Positions 35,001-45,849 of a stretch of DNA of 64,000 bases are shown here, piece after piece. The notes under the pieces were generated by a model. That model did not search any database and was not told the origin of the DNA. It worked only from the letters and a program-made list of their open reading frames with translations. Location of the stretch: positions 36,205,530 through 36,269,529 of the forward strand of contig NC_051071.1 of assembly GCF_004664715.2 (NCBI RefSeq), given 5' to 3'. Made by a program: the position numbers and the translations under genes. Numbering within the stretch: position 1 is the first letter of the stretch; each line of letters begins with the position of its first letter. The stretch comes from Peromyscus leucopus (taxonomy: Eukaryota; Chordata; Mammalia; Rodentia; Cricetidae).

Positions 35001-35146
35001 AGGATGTGCTGACCTCAGAATGGAAACCAGGGTATGTATTACATTGGGGACGAGGTTTTGCTTTTGTTTCTACAGGAGAAGATAAGCTGTGGGTACCATC
35101 AAAATTGATAAAGGTTCGATTTGAACAAGAGAGACCTCTTAATTGA
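32093..35146 (+). CDS. pol: Pro-Pol: protease, reverse transcriptase, RNase H, integrase
   Basis: 1017 codons from the first ATG, but translation most likely enters by -1 frameshift from gag, with the open frame starting at 31967. Protease: DTGA at residues 54-57 and GRDLL at 121-125. Reverse transcriptase: catalytic Asp 282, LPQG 321-324, YMDD 355-358. RNase H: D630, E659, D679, D740. Integrase: His 757/His 760-761, Cys 785/788, then D814, D871 and E907 (DD35E), ending in a C-terminal barrel-like segment. All catalytic residues are present. No dUTPase is seen between protease and RT. Pro and pol share one frame, so one frameshift suffices. Oddities: YLE at 400-402 where YLG is usual, and PHNP at 897-900 where PYNP is usual. 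Together with gag it would make intracellular particles able to copy and integrate RNA. Activity is unproven. Confidence 0.92.
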   Translation: MPIGINHAGQDDETERTEKSGENIKKIFWQTSINEQRPKLTIKINGVLLSGLVDTGADVTIIAPEFWHPTWPLQEVNVQLLGIGTLSQVKQSARWLECIGPEGQRGKLKPYVANITMNLWGRDLLQQWNTQINIPPISETNHKLTHVTERNIRRYYSNEWSPAIHIIQEQGTITDDLPKTPTALPLKWLTDKPVWVQQWPLTTEKLQALEELVEEQLNAQHIEESTSPWNSPVFVVKKKSGKWRMVTDLRAINKIIQPMGSLQSGMPLPTLLPKGWPLIVIDLKDCFFSIPLQEKDKERFAFTVPTYNNSQPVKRFQWRVLPQGMLNSPTLCQYFVQQPLEVIRKKFPKSIIYHYMDDILLADSNADTLEIIFEEVKKILPCWGLQIAPEKIQRGDSINYLEYKIELQKIRPQKVQIRRDRLQTLNDFQRLFGDISHLRTIVGVKNDELTNLFKTLEGDKDLKSPRELSPEAEKELALVEKKVHEGHVDRIDPKLDCILVILPSRRSPTGILMQREDIILEWIFLPNKPNKKLKTYVEKISDLIYKGKLRLRQLAGIDPAEIVVPLTKEDIEKLWTESEPWQRACSNFLGEINSKYPKSNRVDLIKRADWILPRIVRQKPISGVRTFYTDANKEGKAGYKSDNLSKVVQSPYNSVQKSELCAILLVLMDFSEPLNIVTDSQYAERVVLHIETAEFIPDASELTSLFIQLQGTIRKRNHPLYITHIRSHTGLPGPLAQGNDEIDKLLIGNVLEASEFHKKHHINSKGLKKDFSITWQQAKEIIKKCPTCSFYNQTPLPAGCNPKGTQRNEIWQMDVLYFAEFGKLKYVHHTIDTYSGFQWATALSSEKADSVITHLLEVMAIMGIPAQIKTDNASSYVSVKMKQFFAYYNIKHITGIPHNPTGQAVIERSNRTLKDMLNKQKWVTKTPRNRLHNALLTLNFPNANEKGTTAAERHWIIEKTTELNQPIYFKDVLTSEWKPGYVLHWGRGFAFVSTGEDKLWVPSKLIKVRFEQERPLN

Positions 35147-37816
35147 GGAGGTGATAGTTCATCAACCAGCATGAACATCCAATTTAAACTAACTGGTATC
35201 AATAACACATGCCTTTTCATTTAATCAGATAATAACTTGTCAAAAGGAAACATCCCCAAAATTAGTCTTGGGGAAAGGTTTTTGTTTTTGTCTTTTAGGA
35301 GAATGAAGTTTAAGGAATTTGAAGAACACTGGACAAATGAGACAACTGAAGAAAAGGGACAATTCATCTATCCCAAGAAACAGAGTGAAACGGTGTATGG
35401 GTATATATTATCTAAAAAAATTTTATGTCTTCCTAAATGTTTGTTTCTGCTTTTCTCTAAAGATTTAACACTATTGGTTTTCTAATAGTCCCAGTTCAAT
35501 TAAAATTTAAAGCTGACTTTGGAGTTGGAGAATGGCTCTCTCCTTCTTTAAAATCAAGCATGTTGTTAAAAGGAAAATGCAAACTCCCTGTATCATGCCA
35601 GAATAAGAGCCATCTTCTGCTATGGTACAGGACAAAAGCAAAATTAATTAAGGGACTATTCTATTACTAATCTCAACTCTTTTGATTCTATTCTGATTCT
35701 TTAAACTTTTCTTAAAGTATAAATTTTATATCAAAATTTACAAGATTTATATATATATACATTTTAAACTTTGTTAAGATATGAATGGTCACATAGAGTA
35801 CTAACTAATTCTAGAAAAAAGGCTAGCTGCATATATATGTTTTTGTGTTCGAGTCTCTTATCAGTTTTCTGCAGGAAATCACGGCCAGGCCTAACATCAA
35901 CTGAAGTCTCCAGAAAGAAGATGGGGCCCCACAACAACAACAATTCCACATGGACAATAATAATATCATTAAGCTGACAAACATCATCCACAGATCAGCT
36001 TTGAACTACAAGGTGCTCAGAGCAATTTTGAGATGACTAGCTGAGATGATCCAGTCTCAAAGACTACTTGAATAAGGACTTGAGATAAACCCTGAACTTT
36101 GGCATTATATACAGACTGGATAATGAAGGATATAGTTACCTCTCCTAGAATTTGACAATTAACCTAAAATTCTTCTTTCAGGATAAAGAAAACTTCGCCC
36201 ATACCCAGCAGGAAGCAATTTTAAGAATACGACGCCCACATTCCCAAAGAGGTGGTGTGGGGCGGGTGGTTTTTTGGTCTTTTTAATGGGTTTTGGGTCT
36301 GGGATAATTTTCAGTATTTAGGGGGTTTGGTTACAAGTTATTGTCTAGGGTTAGGAAAAAGGCTAAGCAAAGGAGATTAGATTTAAGGTTCTTGTTCAAA
36401 AAAAAAAAGAAAGAATAGAAAAAGACAATTACTAATTTTAAATACTTTACATTGGATTGGATTGTTTTATATTGTATACAAATGTGAAATTGATATTGTT
36501 AGAAAATGCTATATGTATATTTCTAATTGTATTCATGCTATTCATTTAACAATATAATGCAAATTTCTGATCCTTGAATGTTATTATTACCAACTATTAG
36601 GATATAAAGAAATGAAAGTTAGTAGTTAGACATTACAATAGAACTTGTAGTCATATTAGATATGTTTTAAAAATTGAGCAGAGATGTTTTAGACAGGTCA
36701 TCTTCAAACCCTTCAGAGATCTACAGAATATGGCATTTAAAATGTTTTAATAACTTAGAAAATTTTTCTTTTTTGAGACATGTCGGCTCCTGGCAGTACT
36801 AATCTACTTCAGAGAAAATATGGGCATTGAAGAAACTGCATATGGAGTCAACTTTCATTTTGGCAAAAGTTAGCCACTGGACAACAAAGTATCCTCGAAT
36901 CAACAGGACAAAATGGACAGACAAATCACAAAACAAGGGACTACTGATTCTTGCCAAAATAAGTGTGGTTATGGCTTTATCAAAAGGCATCTTCTGAGGC
37001 CAGGACAATATGGCCCCATCCCTGAAGTGGCCTTTGCATCCGGAAAAGGTACGGTGCCCTTTTCTTCGAAGGCAGCTTAACAGGCAGAGGGCCGATGGAT
37101 TCTGTTGTACAATGGAACAGCAGCTGAAAGCTCATGCCTCTCAAAAGTAGACTGGCATTTAATAGAGGGATGTGGAGAAGAAGGGGATGCTGAGATGAAG
37201 CCATATATACACAGCCAAGAAGAATGGACAGCTGAATTTAAAAACTGTCAACAATTTCCAGAATTTAAAATCCTGAATCATGACAGGACACTAGTGGAAT
37301 TCAGGTGTTTCTGGTACGTGGACTGCTCTCACCCAATGTGAGGTTGAACTGTTGACCTTGTATACATCCTACATCACAAATGAGTCTGTCAGATACACTA
37401 AGCCTATAGGCTGAAGATGATGCCCCAACACTGCGGAGAAACCTCAGGTGACTGCCCAGGCAGCTGGCTGTTTCTGTCAACTCACAAATTTTTTGGAAGT
37501 TGCTTGCATGCACTTCCTGTTTTTATTTTTGTTAGCTAATATTATTCCCTTCTTGGGTCTCTGAGGGAGTTGAAGATTAGTTAGTTATGGTTGAAGATTA
37601 GTTAGTTATAGTTGAAAATTAATTAGGATAGAAAGTGCATTAGATACATCTTGGATTTACCAAAATAGGATAGATAATGGAATTATTTTCTCTGATTTGT
37701 CAAATACCTGTTTAGGTATTTATTACTTGTATATATTGTATATAGTTATTGTACTTTTGTATATAGTTTTTCTTTTGTTAGTTATAACCTTTTGCTTTTT
37801 TTATTTTTATTAAAAT
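35147..37816 (+). other. Env-less 3' non-coding region of the provirus
   Basis: About 2.7 kb between pol and the polypurine tract. It has no env: no signal peptide, furin site, fusion peptide or immunosuppressive-type motif in any frame. Open frames are under about 85 codons. Parts of it are conserved in three other elements (0-1.4, 52.5-54.0, 60.6-61.8 kb), with shared landmarks at 36210, 36725 and 37500. An RNA export or stability role is an inference from that conservation. The frame at 35237-35485 (82 codons) is not recognisable. Confidence 0.75.
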
Positions 37817-37829
37817 AGAAAAGGGGAAA
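37817..37829 (+). promoter_or_regulatory. Polypurine tract
   Basis: AGAAAAGGGGAAA immediately before the TG of the 3' LTR. It would prime plus-strand DNA synthesis. Confidence 0.9.
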
Positions 37830-38250
37830 TGTGGTGGTAATCTAATTGTACTGAAATATTATTTTGATTGTATGTTAATAAATAAAGTTGTCCGGGGGTC
37901 AGAGCTATTAGAGCCATAGCAAGAGTGTGGTGGTGGTGGCACACGCCTTTAATCCCATAGATCTCTGTGTGTTCAGGGATATAGCCAGCATTGGAGACAT
38001 ATGCCTTTAAGACCTAGGGGGCTGTACATTCAGACAGTGACGAGGCAGTCATGTGTTTGGGTTTACAACCAATGAGAAGGCAGAACAACATACTATAAAA
38101 AAAACGAACAGACAGGAAGTAGGTCTCTTTCGCGAAGCTGGGACAGCAGGAGGAAGGGTGAGATTTTAGCTCTGAGCTCTGACCTCTTGGCTTTCTCTTT
38201 TACATTGTTTCTGTGTTTCTTATTTAATAAGACGGTTGGTTACATCAACA
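37830..38250 (+). mobile_element. 3' LTR (type A)
   Basis: 421 bp, identical to the 5' LTR except at two bases and a 3-nt shorter A run after the TATA box. Confidence 0.95.
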
Positions 38251-38711
38251 TGTTTATGTCATGACTAATCTTGAGTCTCATCTTGCTACAAATGGAATCA
38301 ACTAAAACCCAACCAAGTACCCGAAAGTCTCTGGAGAATTTTCCTGATTGGATCATTTGAGAAGACCCACCCTAAATCTGGGTCACACTTTATGGTAGCA
38401 GCCTATATAATGGGAGATGGAAAGGGGAAGTTTTTACTTTTTGCCTTCTTGTCCTCACTATTACTGACAAGTTTATCAGTCTGGTTCCTGAAGCATTCAT
38501 CCTCTGGTTCTATTACCCGCTTCTTTGGGATTCCTACTTAGACTGAAAACTGACAGCTCCCTAGGAATTCCCTGGGACTCCAGCACCATAATGCTGCTAA
38601 GGCATCTAGTCTTTTGGACTGACCAACTACTGGATCCTTCGCCTTTCTGTCAGGAAACATTTAATGTTGGATCATATTTTGTAAGTCGCTGAATCACTCT
38701 TATTAATCTGG

Positions 38712-38712
<1 letters not shown>
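38251..38712 (+). mobile_element. Probable ERV-L 3' LTR (MT2-like)
   Basis: Begins at the right copy of TGTTTA. 'tcatgactaatcttgagt' and 'gagaagacccaccctaaatctgggtcacac' match the style of ERV-L/MT2 LTRs, with TATA-like 'cctatataatggg' near 38402. Removing the young provirus joins this directly to the ERV-L pol remnant. It ends at an AC array. Confidence 0.55.

Positions 38713-38750
<38 letters not shown>
38713..38750. repeat. (AC)n microsatellite
   Basis: Uninterrupted AC array at the end of the ERV-L-like LTR. Confidence 0.97.
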
Positions 38751-38753
<3 letters not shown>

Positions 38754-39036
38754 CTGTTCTTTAGAGAGCCCTAAAACAATTACTATGGAAGTGGCAGAGT
38801 CAAGTGGCAATAAATATCTTTTTTAAAGCATTGAAATATAATTAGAAAGTTAGGATTCTATTCCTAGTGAAAGTGCAAAAATGACCTAGATTAAAACTAT
38901 TTGAGAAAAATAGTAGCCATGAAATGAAATGTAAAAAAGAAAATGAAAACATAAAAAAGACGTAGCATAAAACTAGTTGAGAAAAACAACAGCCTTTAGG
39001 CCAGCATTTGGAGAGGTGACAAAGAAACTCGTTTCA

Positions 39037-39240
39037 GGGCCCTGAAGAGATGGCTCAGCAGTTAAGAGCATTTGCTATTCTTCCAGAAGACCTGAGTTCA
39101 AGTCCTAGCACCTACACTGGGTGGGTCACATGTATAATCTAAATTTCTAAGGATCTATTGCTCTTTTCTGGATTCAATGGATGCATACACAAACACATGC
39201 ATATAATTAAAGATGAAGTGAATTTTTGAAAATAAAACGA
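39037..39240 (+). repeat. B2 SINE
   Basis: tRNA-derived head 'agagatggctcagcagttaagagcatttgc', 'cagaagacctgagttcaa' box B region, A-rich tail. Moderately diverged. Confidence 0.8.
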
Positions 39241-40000
39241 ACCTTTTTTTTTAGCTCAAATAAATGATAGTAAATATAACCTAGGACCTAAAACAAGGAA
39301 CAATGGCTGATATATAGAGAAAAGGAAATACTATTTTTTTCTTTTAGCAAAATTCTAAAAAGACAGCTGCCCTTTAAAACATAAAGCAGTATGTTTTGTG
39401 GATTATTGCACATAGAAACAGAACACAGAAGACAAAGGATGTAAGACAAAGGATGGTGGGACAATAGATTCATACTGTCCTATCATCCTCTTATTTTTGA
39501 TATTTTATTATATTAAGGTGAAATTCATAGTGATATGCTAATTGTTTACATTATGATTGCCATGGATGTTTGATACATAAGGTAACAAAATGTATAAGCT
39601 TTTCATATATATTACTTTTCTGTGCAAAAATGCATTACAATAATATGATTAAAAACTTAATAGAGGAAATGAAACAAAAGACCAAAATAATTCCAAAGAG
39701 GATGAGGGGTATACACAGTACACATTTTTATTTTTTAATTTTTGGGCAATTGTAACATAAATAACACTTAAATTTGAGAAAAACACATTTAGGAAGTTGA
39801 TAGAATCAAGGATAACATGTAGTCTACAAGAGGGAAAAGGTAACTGTACTGAATATGAATAAAACCATCTTACTACAGAGGAGAGTTGTCATGGAAATAT
39901 GTTTACAAATTATAAATTCTGATATTGCTAAATGATTACTTTGTAACAGAACAAGGCAATAATCAATAAATACAAGTTGATGGGAGCCAGTATTGTGTTT
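39241..40000. other. No recognised feature
   Basis: AT-rich unassigned sequence, ending in a (GTTT)n run at about 40003-40035. Confidence 0.45.
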
Positions 40001-40051
40001 TGTTTTGTTTGCTTGTTTGTTTGTTTGTTTGTTTGGCAGTGAATGTCTAAG

Positions 40052-40420
40052 TTATCGATCTGGTTGCTGAGATAAAATATCTTACAAAAGCAATGTAAGG
40101 AAGAGTGTGTTTTGGTTCATAGCTTGAAAGTACACACCACAAGTATAAGGAGTTATGGTACCAGTAGTCTGAAGAATCTGGTCACACTGTGTGCTTGGTG
40201 ACCAAGCAGTGGCCAATGAATGCTGGTGAGCTCACTCTCTCCATTTTATTAAGCCCTAAATACAGCCTGTAGAATGGTAACACTCAGAGCTAAGGTGAGG
40301 TTTCTCACCTCAACTAGCCTAGTATCTATCTATAATCCCTCACAGGCTCATTACAATGAGCTCGTCCCTAGGTGATTTCAGACTCTTTCAAGTTGAGAAT
40401 CAATATAAACCATCACAGTG
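40052..40420 (-). mobile_element. MaLR-type LTR
   Basis: Reversed MaLR order: 'gttgctgagataaaatatct', 'tgttttggttcatagcttg', 'aaccatcacag' end. Diverged but collinear with 13.08-13.47 kb. Confidence 0.6.
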
Positions 40421-40424
40421 GGCT

Positions 40425-41335
40425 AATAGGGATAGAGGAGGAGAAAACTAGACTATTCCATATAATAGTGTATTAAAGAGACAGAGAAATGAGGGGAACT
40501 CATATTTGACTTAGTATAAATGTAAATCATCTTCCATAAGAATATGTATATATAGGAATTAGTAAACATATATACATCTTCTTGCAAAGGCATTAAACCA
40601 CCTTACCTCAAGAAAAATGAGCACACCTACCAACTATATTGGATGATTTTATTTTACTGAACAATAAACCAAGAACCAGGACCCTTTGATGGAATGATTG
40701 ATTCTAATACTAGACAGCATGAACTAAAACATGTAGTGGTATAAAATGAGTCCCTGCCCTCCCCATACACAACATACATATACACACACACATACATACA
40801 TAGCAAAAATTGGAGATCTTAAAAAGGAACACAGGAGTCTACTGAAAGAGCCACCAGTAGCAAAAATTGGGAACATTTGAATAACATAATACATCCAGCA
40901 GTACTGAGGTACTGATAAAATTATAAAATAAATGCCAATAAGTACAAAATGATAGAAATCAATCAGTGAGTAAATTAATAAATGAGGGGAGGGGTAAACA
41001 AATGTCATGTACAGAAGAATTTCAAGTAATTCATGTAGCATTATCAAGGAAGCAGAAAATGATTCCTCCTTCCTTAAGTGTGCCCTGCCCAATGTGATTT
41101 CTTTACAAATACAGCTTGGTTAATAGGAATAAATAAGAACTTTATAGTAAAGGAACCCAAAGTCACTACTTCAGCCTGGTATTTGAGTTTAACACCCTTG
41201 TGATAGATGTTCCCTCTACATGAGATGATGAAAATGGTACTGACTATACAGGTCATCCTCCTCAAATGACCAAATAGAGGACAAACATTAGATGAATCCC
41301 AATTCAAAGAACTTCTACAAATTAACCAGTAACCT
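40425..41335. other. No recognised feature
   Basis: Unassigned. The 122-codon reverse frame at 40724-41092 has no recognisable domain. Confidence 0.45.
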
Positions 41336-41339
41336 ACTT

Positions 41340-41722
41340 TGCTTTGTATTGCTACAATAAACACAAGAATCAAAAGCAACTTGCGGGGGTGTGTTCATCT
41401 TACAGCTTGTAGTCCATCATGAAGGGAAGCCAAGGCAGGAATCTGGAGGCAGAAACTGAAGCAGAGACCAAGGAGGAACTCTGCCCTCTTGATTGCTTCT
41501 CTGGCTTGCTCACCCTGTTTTCTTGTACAGCCCAGTTTCAACTGGCCAGGAATGACTCTAAGTACAAAAAGCTGGGCCTTCCCTCGATGATTTGCAGTGA
41601 GGGAAATGCCCCACAGATATGTCCAGAGGTCAAATTCTTGAAGGCATTTTCCCAGCCCAGGTTCCTTCTTCCCAGATACATGTGTAGGTTTATGTTGAGT
41701 TGACAAAAATTAACTATGACAC
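41340..41722 (-). mobile_element. MaLR-type LTR
   Basis: Reversed order: 'tttgtattgctacaataaacacaaga', 'cttgtagtccatcatgaagggaagccaaggcagg', 'gttgagttgacaaaaattaactatgaca'. Open frames on both strands here are inside the repeat. Confidence 0.65.
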
Positions 41723-41729
41723 ATGATTA

Positions 41730-43555
41730 TGCAAGGTTTTCAAAATAACTAAAAACAATAAAGAGAAAATATAGTACAGAGACTTGTGTGACTTTTTTCC
41801 ATGTACTGCATTAAATTCTTTGAAAGAGGCACTGGTTAAAAGACAAAAATGTAATTAAAACAAGGAAGCATTGTTCTGCTTTCAGAAAACGCAATAACAT
41901 AATCCAGACTGACACTGCCACCCTAACAACAAAACAACAAGGTGTAATCAAGTCTATCATCAGGTTTAGACTCATGATCCATCCTGTAATGATCCCTAAC
42001 AGAAGCCAAAAATTAAGGCAACACTGTCATTGCCCTTAGCTTATCGTAGAGACTTTACTGGGTACCCACCAATGAGGAAGGAACTAGTGTTGCAGAGACA
42101 CGGCTAAGTGATGTGGGTTCTGAACAATACTCTTCAGAACACAGAATAAAGAGGAAATAGCTGCATGCAGAGAGTATGTCAGAGGATCACCCTCTTATCT
42201 TCAGTAAGTGTTGATTGCCATGCTTAGGATGCCCAGGAATGAAGAGCCACAATCAATCAGAATAGTACCAGAGGCTGAGATAAGGCAAAGACAGAAAAAA
42301 CTTCATAATTCTTGAGACACTGAATACAGAGAACAGAAACATAGGTTCATGGACTACATCTTAAAAAGCAACAGCCAAGAAATATTAGACTGTTTATGGA
42401 AAATTTAAATGAAACACAAAGAGGAAACTGCATAAGAATATTACAGAAGTGCAAAAATGTTGATATCCAAAATAAAATTATCTTCAAGTTGATGCAATTT
42501 AATTAAAATATCAATAAATATGTTAAGAAGCAACACATTTATATTATGGGAAAAGGTAACCCATAATTTAGAAAAACATTTAATTATTCAAAATCAACCA
42601 ACAAATCATACAGTTAACAAAATAGTGAATGAGCATTTTAAAATATTACAGGTCTCCTCTTCAAGTTCAAGAAGCCAGAAGACAGTGGTCACATTAAGAG
42701 GAAACATGAATGATCTAAAGAATGAAATCTATGATGTTTTAAATTTTATGTATACACGTCTATTTGTATTATGTTGTAGGTAAATCCTTTAAAGAAAAGA
42801 AATAATTGAATTTAATTTAAGATCACTGTGATAGAAAGAGCCCAAAATAAAATGCATAAGGTAACAGTAATAATAAATATATTACAAATTAAAGAAGCCT
42901 GTTATATCCTTAAGTAAAGACATTAAAAGGACATGAAGTAGAGAAAGGACAAACAATTTCTCATTCTAAAAATTTAAAGAAAACTCTGAACATTTTGTTC
43001 TGTGGAACTCAGAGAAGCTTGAGCATAAGAAACATGATATAATCTGCAAGTTACATCCTAACAGCAATGATAATGAGAACTTTACCAACAGCCTGTGGAG
43101 AATGGCATGTTGCTTCCAGAAGAACGAAGATGCAAGTGACAAGCGTCCTCTCATTAGAAAGCACAAAAGCCAACTCAAGAAGCAGAACTTTTAAAACACT
43201 GAAATGAAAACACAAGATAGCCTGGAGGTCACATCTAGCAAAAGTAGCTGTCAAGAAAAAGAAGATGACTTTCTCAGGCATGCAGAGCTGAACACACTCA
43301 CAGCTGGGAGAACATACCTTACTGAATCTGAGAGTTCCTCAGGTAGAAGCACAGGTTTGCATTTAGAACCTGAGATAGACAAGTGTGGTTGCACTTGGGA
43401 AGGAATTGTTTTAATATTTAAGGAGCTTTTAAAGATAAATGACTGTTTAAAGCATCATGAACATCAGGGCCCAGTGAGCTTTATACCATAGGCAGATGTA
43501 ATGTGTGTGATTATAGGATCAGCAGCAGCTGAGCTGCTGAATGACACTACTGTTG
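41730..43555. other. No recognised feature; one unassigned 95-codon frame
   Basis: Unassigned sequence, possibly old L1 leading into the next fragment. The frame at 43204-43491 (plus) is rich in Ser, Glu and Lys, and has no motif I recognise. Confidence 0.4.
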
Positions 43556-43559
43556 GGTT

Positions 43560-44000
43560 TTCACCTACATGAGTGATAGCAAAACCTTCACTTGGAAGTT
43601 AGCAGCCCAATAAAGTGTGCCATTTAACAACTATAAGCTAATGTGTATACTATAAATCACAAGCAATCACCAAAAGAGAGCACCAAAATTTATAACCAAT
43701 AGAGCAACAGATACAATGGAATCATAGAAAATAATTAACATAAAGACAACAATAAACGAAGCATAATACACGTGGCAAAAGAAAACAAATGGCAAGAGCA
43801 AATTTGTAGCCCAGCTTATCAGTCATATCAAATATAAGTGGTTTGAACATTCCAATTGGCAGGCAGAGTGTTTCTGATCAAATATAAAAACAATCTCAAA
43901 CTACAATGTATATTGTTTCTTTAAAAATTCACCTCAAATGTAAGGATACTAATAATTAGGAGTAAAGAATCTCTTACACATTTAATAACATTGACAAATT
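43560..44000 (+). mobile_element. Ancient LINE-1 ORF2 fragment
   Basis: 'atcaaatataagtggtttgaacattccaattggcaggcagag', then 'attcacctcaaatgtaaggatac', follow the endonuclease-proximal part of mammalian L1 ORF2. Old and frame-broken. Confidence 0.5.
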
Positions 44001-44219
44001 CATAGAAGATATTAGTATCATTTAGAATGAATTTTTTAATTCACCTATAGAAAATAAAAGCTTGGATTCGAGGCCTTCTTCACAGAGGGAATTTCATGGC
44101 TGGTATTGTAAACATAATCAAAAGCACACGATGAAAGAGACAGACCATAGGCCCTGAGTGAAAGTGCCTGTTGTTTTGCTAAATGACCATGCTGTCAAAC
44201 TACATTCTAAATAAGTATA

Positions 44220-44520
44220 TTTAGATTTTTATATCCATAGATATGCGCTGCTCTCAACTCTTATCAGAAAAGCTGCTTTTTGCTATGGGTAGAGGTTAAT
44301 GCAGAAACTCATAACTGGTCAAAATGCCAGGTATAATATAAAGAGCTTGAGTTCTCAGCTGTAGATGGGTCATCTATATCCACCTCCCATCATCCAAGGA
44401 TCAGAGAACTTCACAGAATAGAGTCCTGAAAACAGTAAAAGAGTCAGCAGCTAGAGAGGGGAGCTATGAAATGCTGACTTCCAGATGGGATATAGCTGTT
44501 GCACATCACAGCCCATACAA
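44220..44520 (+). mobile_element. Lx-type LINE-1 3' UTR fragment
   Basis: 'catctatatccacctcccatcatccaaggatcagagaacttcacagaatag' has the Lx tail layout seen at 17.7 and 49.7 kb. Ends at the LTR insertion. Confidence 0.5.
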
Positions 44521-44523
44521 GGT

Positions 44524-45007
44524 TGTTGTTGGTTGGCCTTTGGTAATTTGGAGGGCCCACCAACCAGCTCCCAAATAAATCACACATGGAGGCTTATTCT
44601 TAATTATAAATATCCAGCCTTAGCCTGGCTTGTTTCTAGCCATTTTTCCTTAACATAAATTATCCTGTCTATCTTGGGTCCCAGGGCTTTTTTCTTTTTC
44701 TATTCCTATACATCTTTTCTTTCCTTCTTACTCAGTGTCTGGCTCTATAGCTGGGTGTCTGGATAGCTTGTCTCTGAAGTTCTTCTCTGTTCCTTCTCTG
44801 GCTACTCCTTCTTCTTCCAGATTTCTCCTTCTATATCTTCTCTGTGCCTGCCAGCTCTGCCTATCCTTTTTCCTACCTTGCTACTGGCCATTCAGTTCTT
44901 TATTAGACCATCAGGTGTTTTAGACAGGCAAAGTATTACAGCTTCACACAGTTAAACAATTGCAACCTAAACAAAAGTAGCACACCTTAAAATAATATTC
45001 CCCAACA
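44524..45007 (-). mobile_element. Solo LTR type B
   Basis: On the minus strand it starts TGTTGGGGAATATTATTTTAAGG and has 'taataaagaactgaatggcc' and the end CAACCAACAACA. This is collinear with the LTRs at 51.2 and 54.0 kb. No target duplication is detectable, so it is old. Confidence 0.8.
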
Positions 45008-45009
45008 AA

Positions 45010-45539
45010 ATGATTTTTACATATGGAATACATATGGATGGACTGAGAAGAAATCTCAGTGAAAATGTTCTGCTATTGAAGGATGATGTGGTAGGCTATA
45101 GAAGTTGTTATACTGAGTAAAGATCACTATGAATACAGAAAAGTATTACCACTGAACACTACTTGGTTTAGGTCACAGTGCTGTATAACAGTTCTCCATC
45201 ATGATCATCCAATAAATATTTACACAATCGAGTAATGTATAGTAATAACAGGCAGTATTTTGCCTTACATGCTGTAATACATATCAAGTAACATTTCTCT
45301 TAGTATTATATGATGCCTTATGTTGATACTTAAACCTCAACAAGAAAAACATTTAGTCATTTGATTTTTATTTTTATGTGAAAAAAAACATAAAATCTTA
45401 ATGTTATCAAAGCAAGAAAAAATGAAAAGAAGTAAAATTATCTCTACTTGTAGATCACAATTATTTGCACATTTGAAATTCTTAGGAAACTCACACAAAA
45501 AAAATCTATTATGACCAATAAATAAGTACATAAAATACA

Positions 45540-45571
<32 letters not shown>

Positions 45572-45845
45572 CAGTTGTTTTCCTATATGTAACATAGCAA
45601 TGAAAAAAATTATTTGAATCAGTTCTCTTACATTTTTTATAAATAATATAAACAGAATTATTTCAAAACTTAGACTGAAAACTAGAAAATATCTTGATTA
45701 GTATTTGGCAAAAAGGTCCTATATGTTCTCTAAATATCACAGGGTATTTACTCTACATAATATGCAGGTAAGGTCCTCCTGCAGAAGACACAATTTACTT
45801 ACATCATCAAAAATACAGAAATAGAGCTAGTGTCCAAATAAATGC
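45010..45845. other. No recognised feature
   Basis: AT-rich, with an (AAAT)n run at about 45538-45570. Confidence 0.45.
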
Positions 45846-45849
45846 TTCT

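Larger units (their letters stand above)
29761..38250 (+). mobile_element. Near-intact class II endogenous retrovirus (gag-pro-pol, no env)
   Basis: An 8490-bp provirus with LTR, primer binding site, leader, gag, pro-pol, non-coding 3' region, polypurine tract and LTR, bounded by a 6-bp target duplication. The LTRs differ at two bases (30057 C versus 38123 G; 30067 A versus 38133 C) and in one A run (11 versus 8), about 0.5% substitution. Together with the uninterrupted gag and pol, this points to a recent insertion. The Lys-type PBS, two Cys knuckles in Gag, DTGA protease and YMDD polymerase place it in ERV2/ERVK. Such elements are abundant in cricetids as the mys/mysTR group, but I cannot confirm that name without a database. 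Env is absent, as in intracellular IAP-like elements. Confidence 0.92.

Noticed and set aside
35237..35485. 82-codon frame after pol as an env or accessory gene
   Set aside because: No signal peptide, cleavage site, transmembrane anchor or known motif. The frame is not seen open in the related elements.
41395..41706. Pair of about 100-codon opposing frames
   Set aside because: Both lie in a MaLR LTR and are chance openings.
43204..43491. 95-codon plus frame as a gene
   Set aside because: Low-complexity Ser/Glu-rich, next to an old L1 fragment. No homologue recognised.
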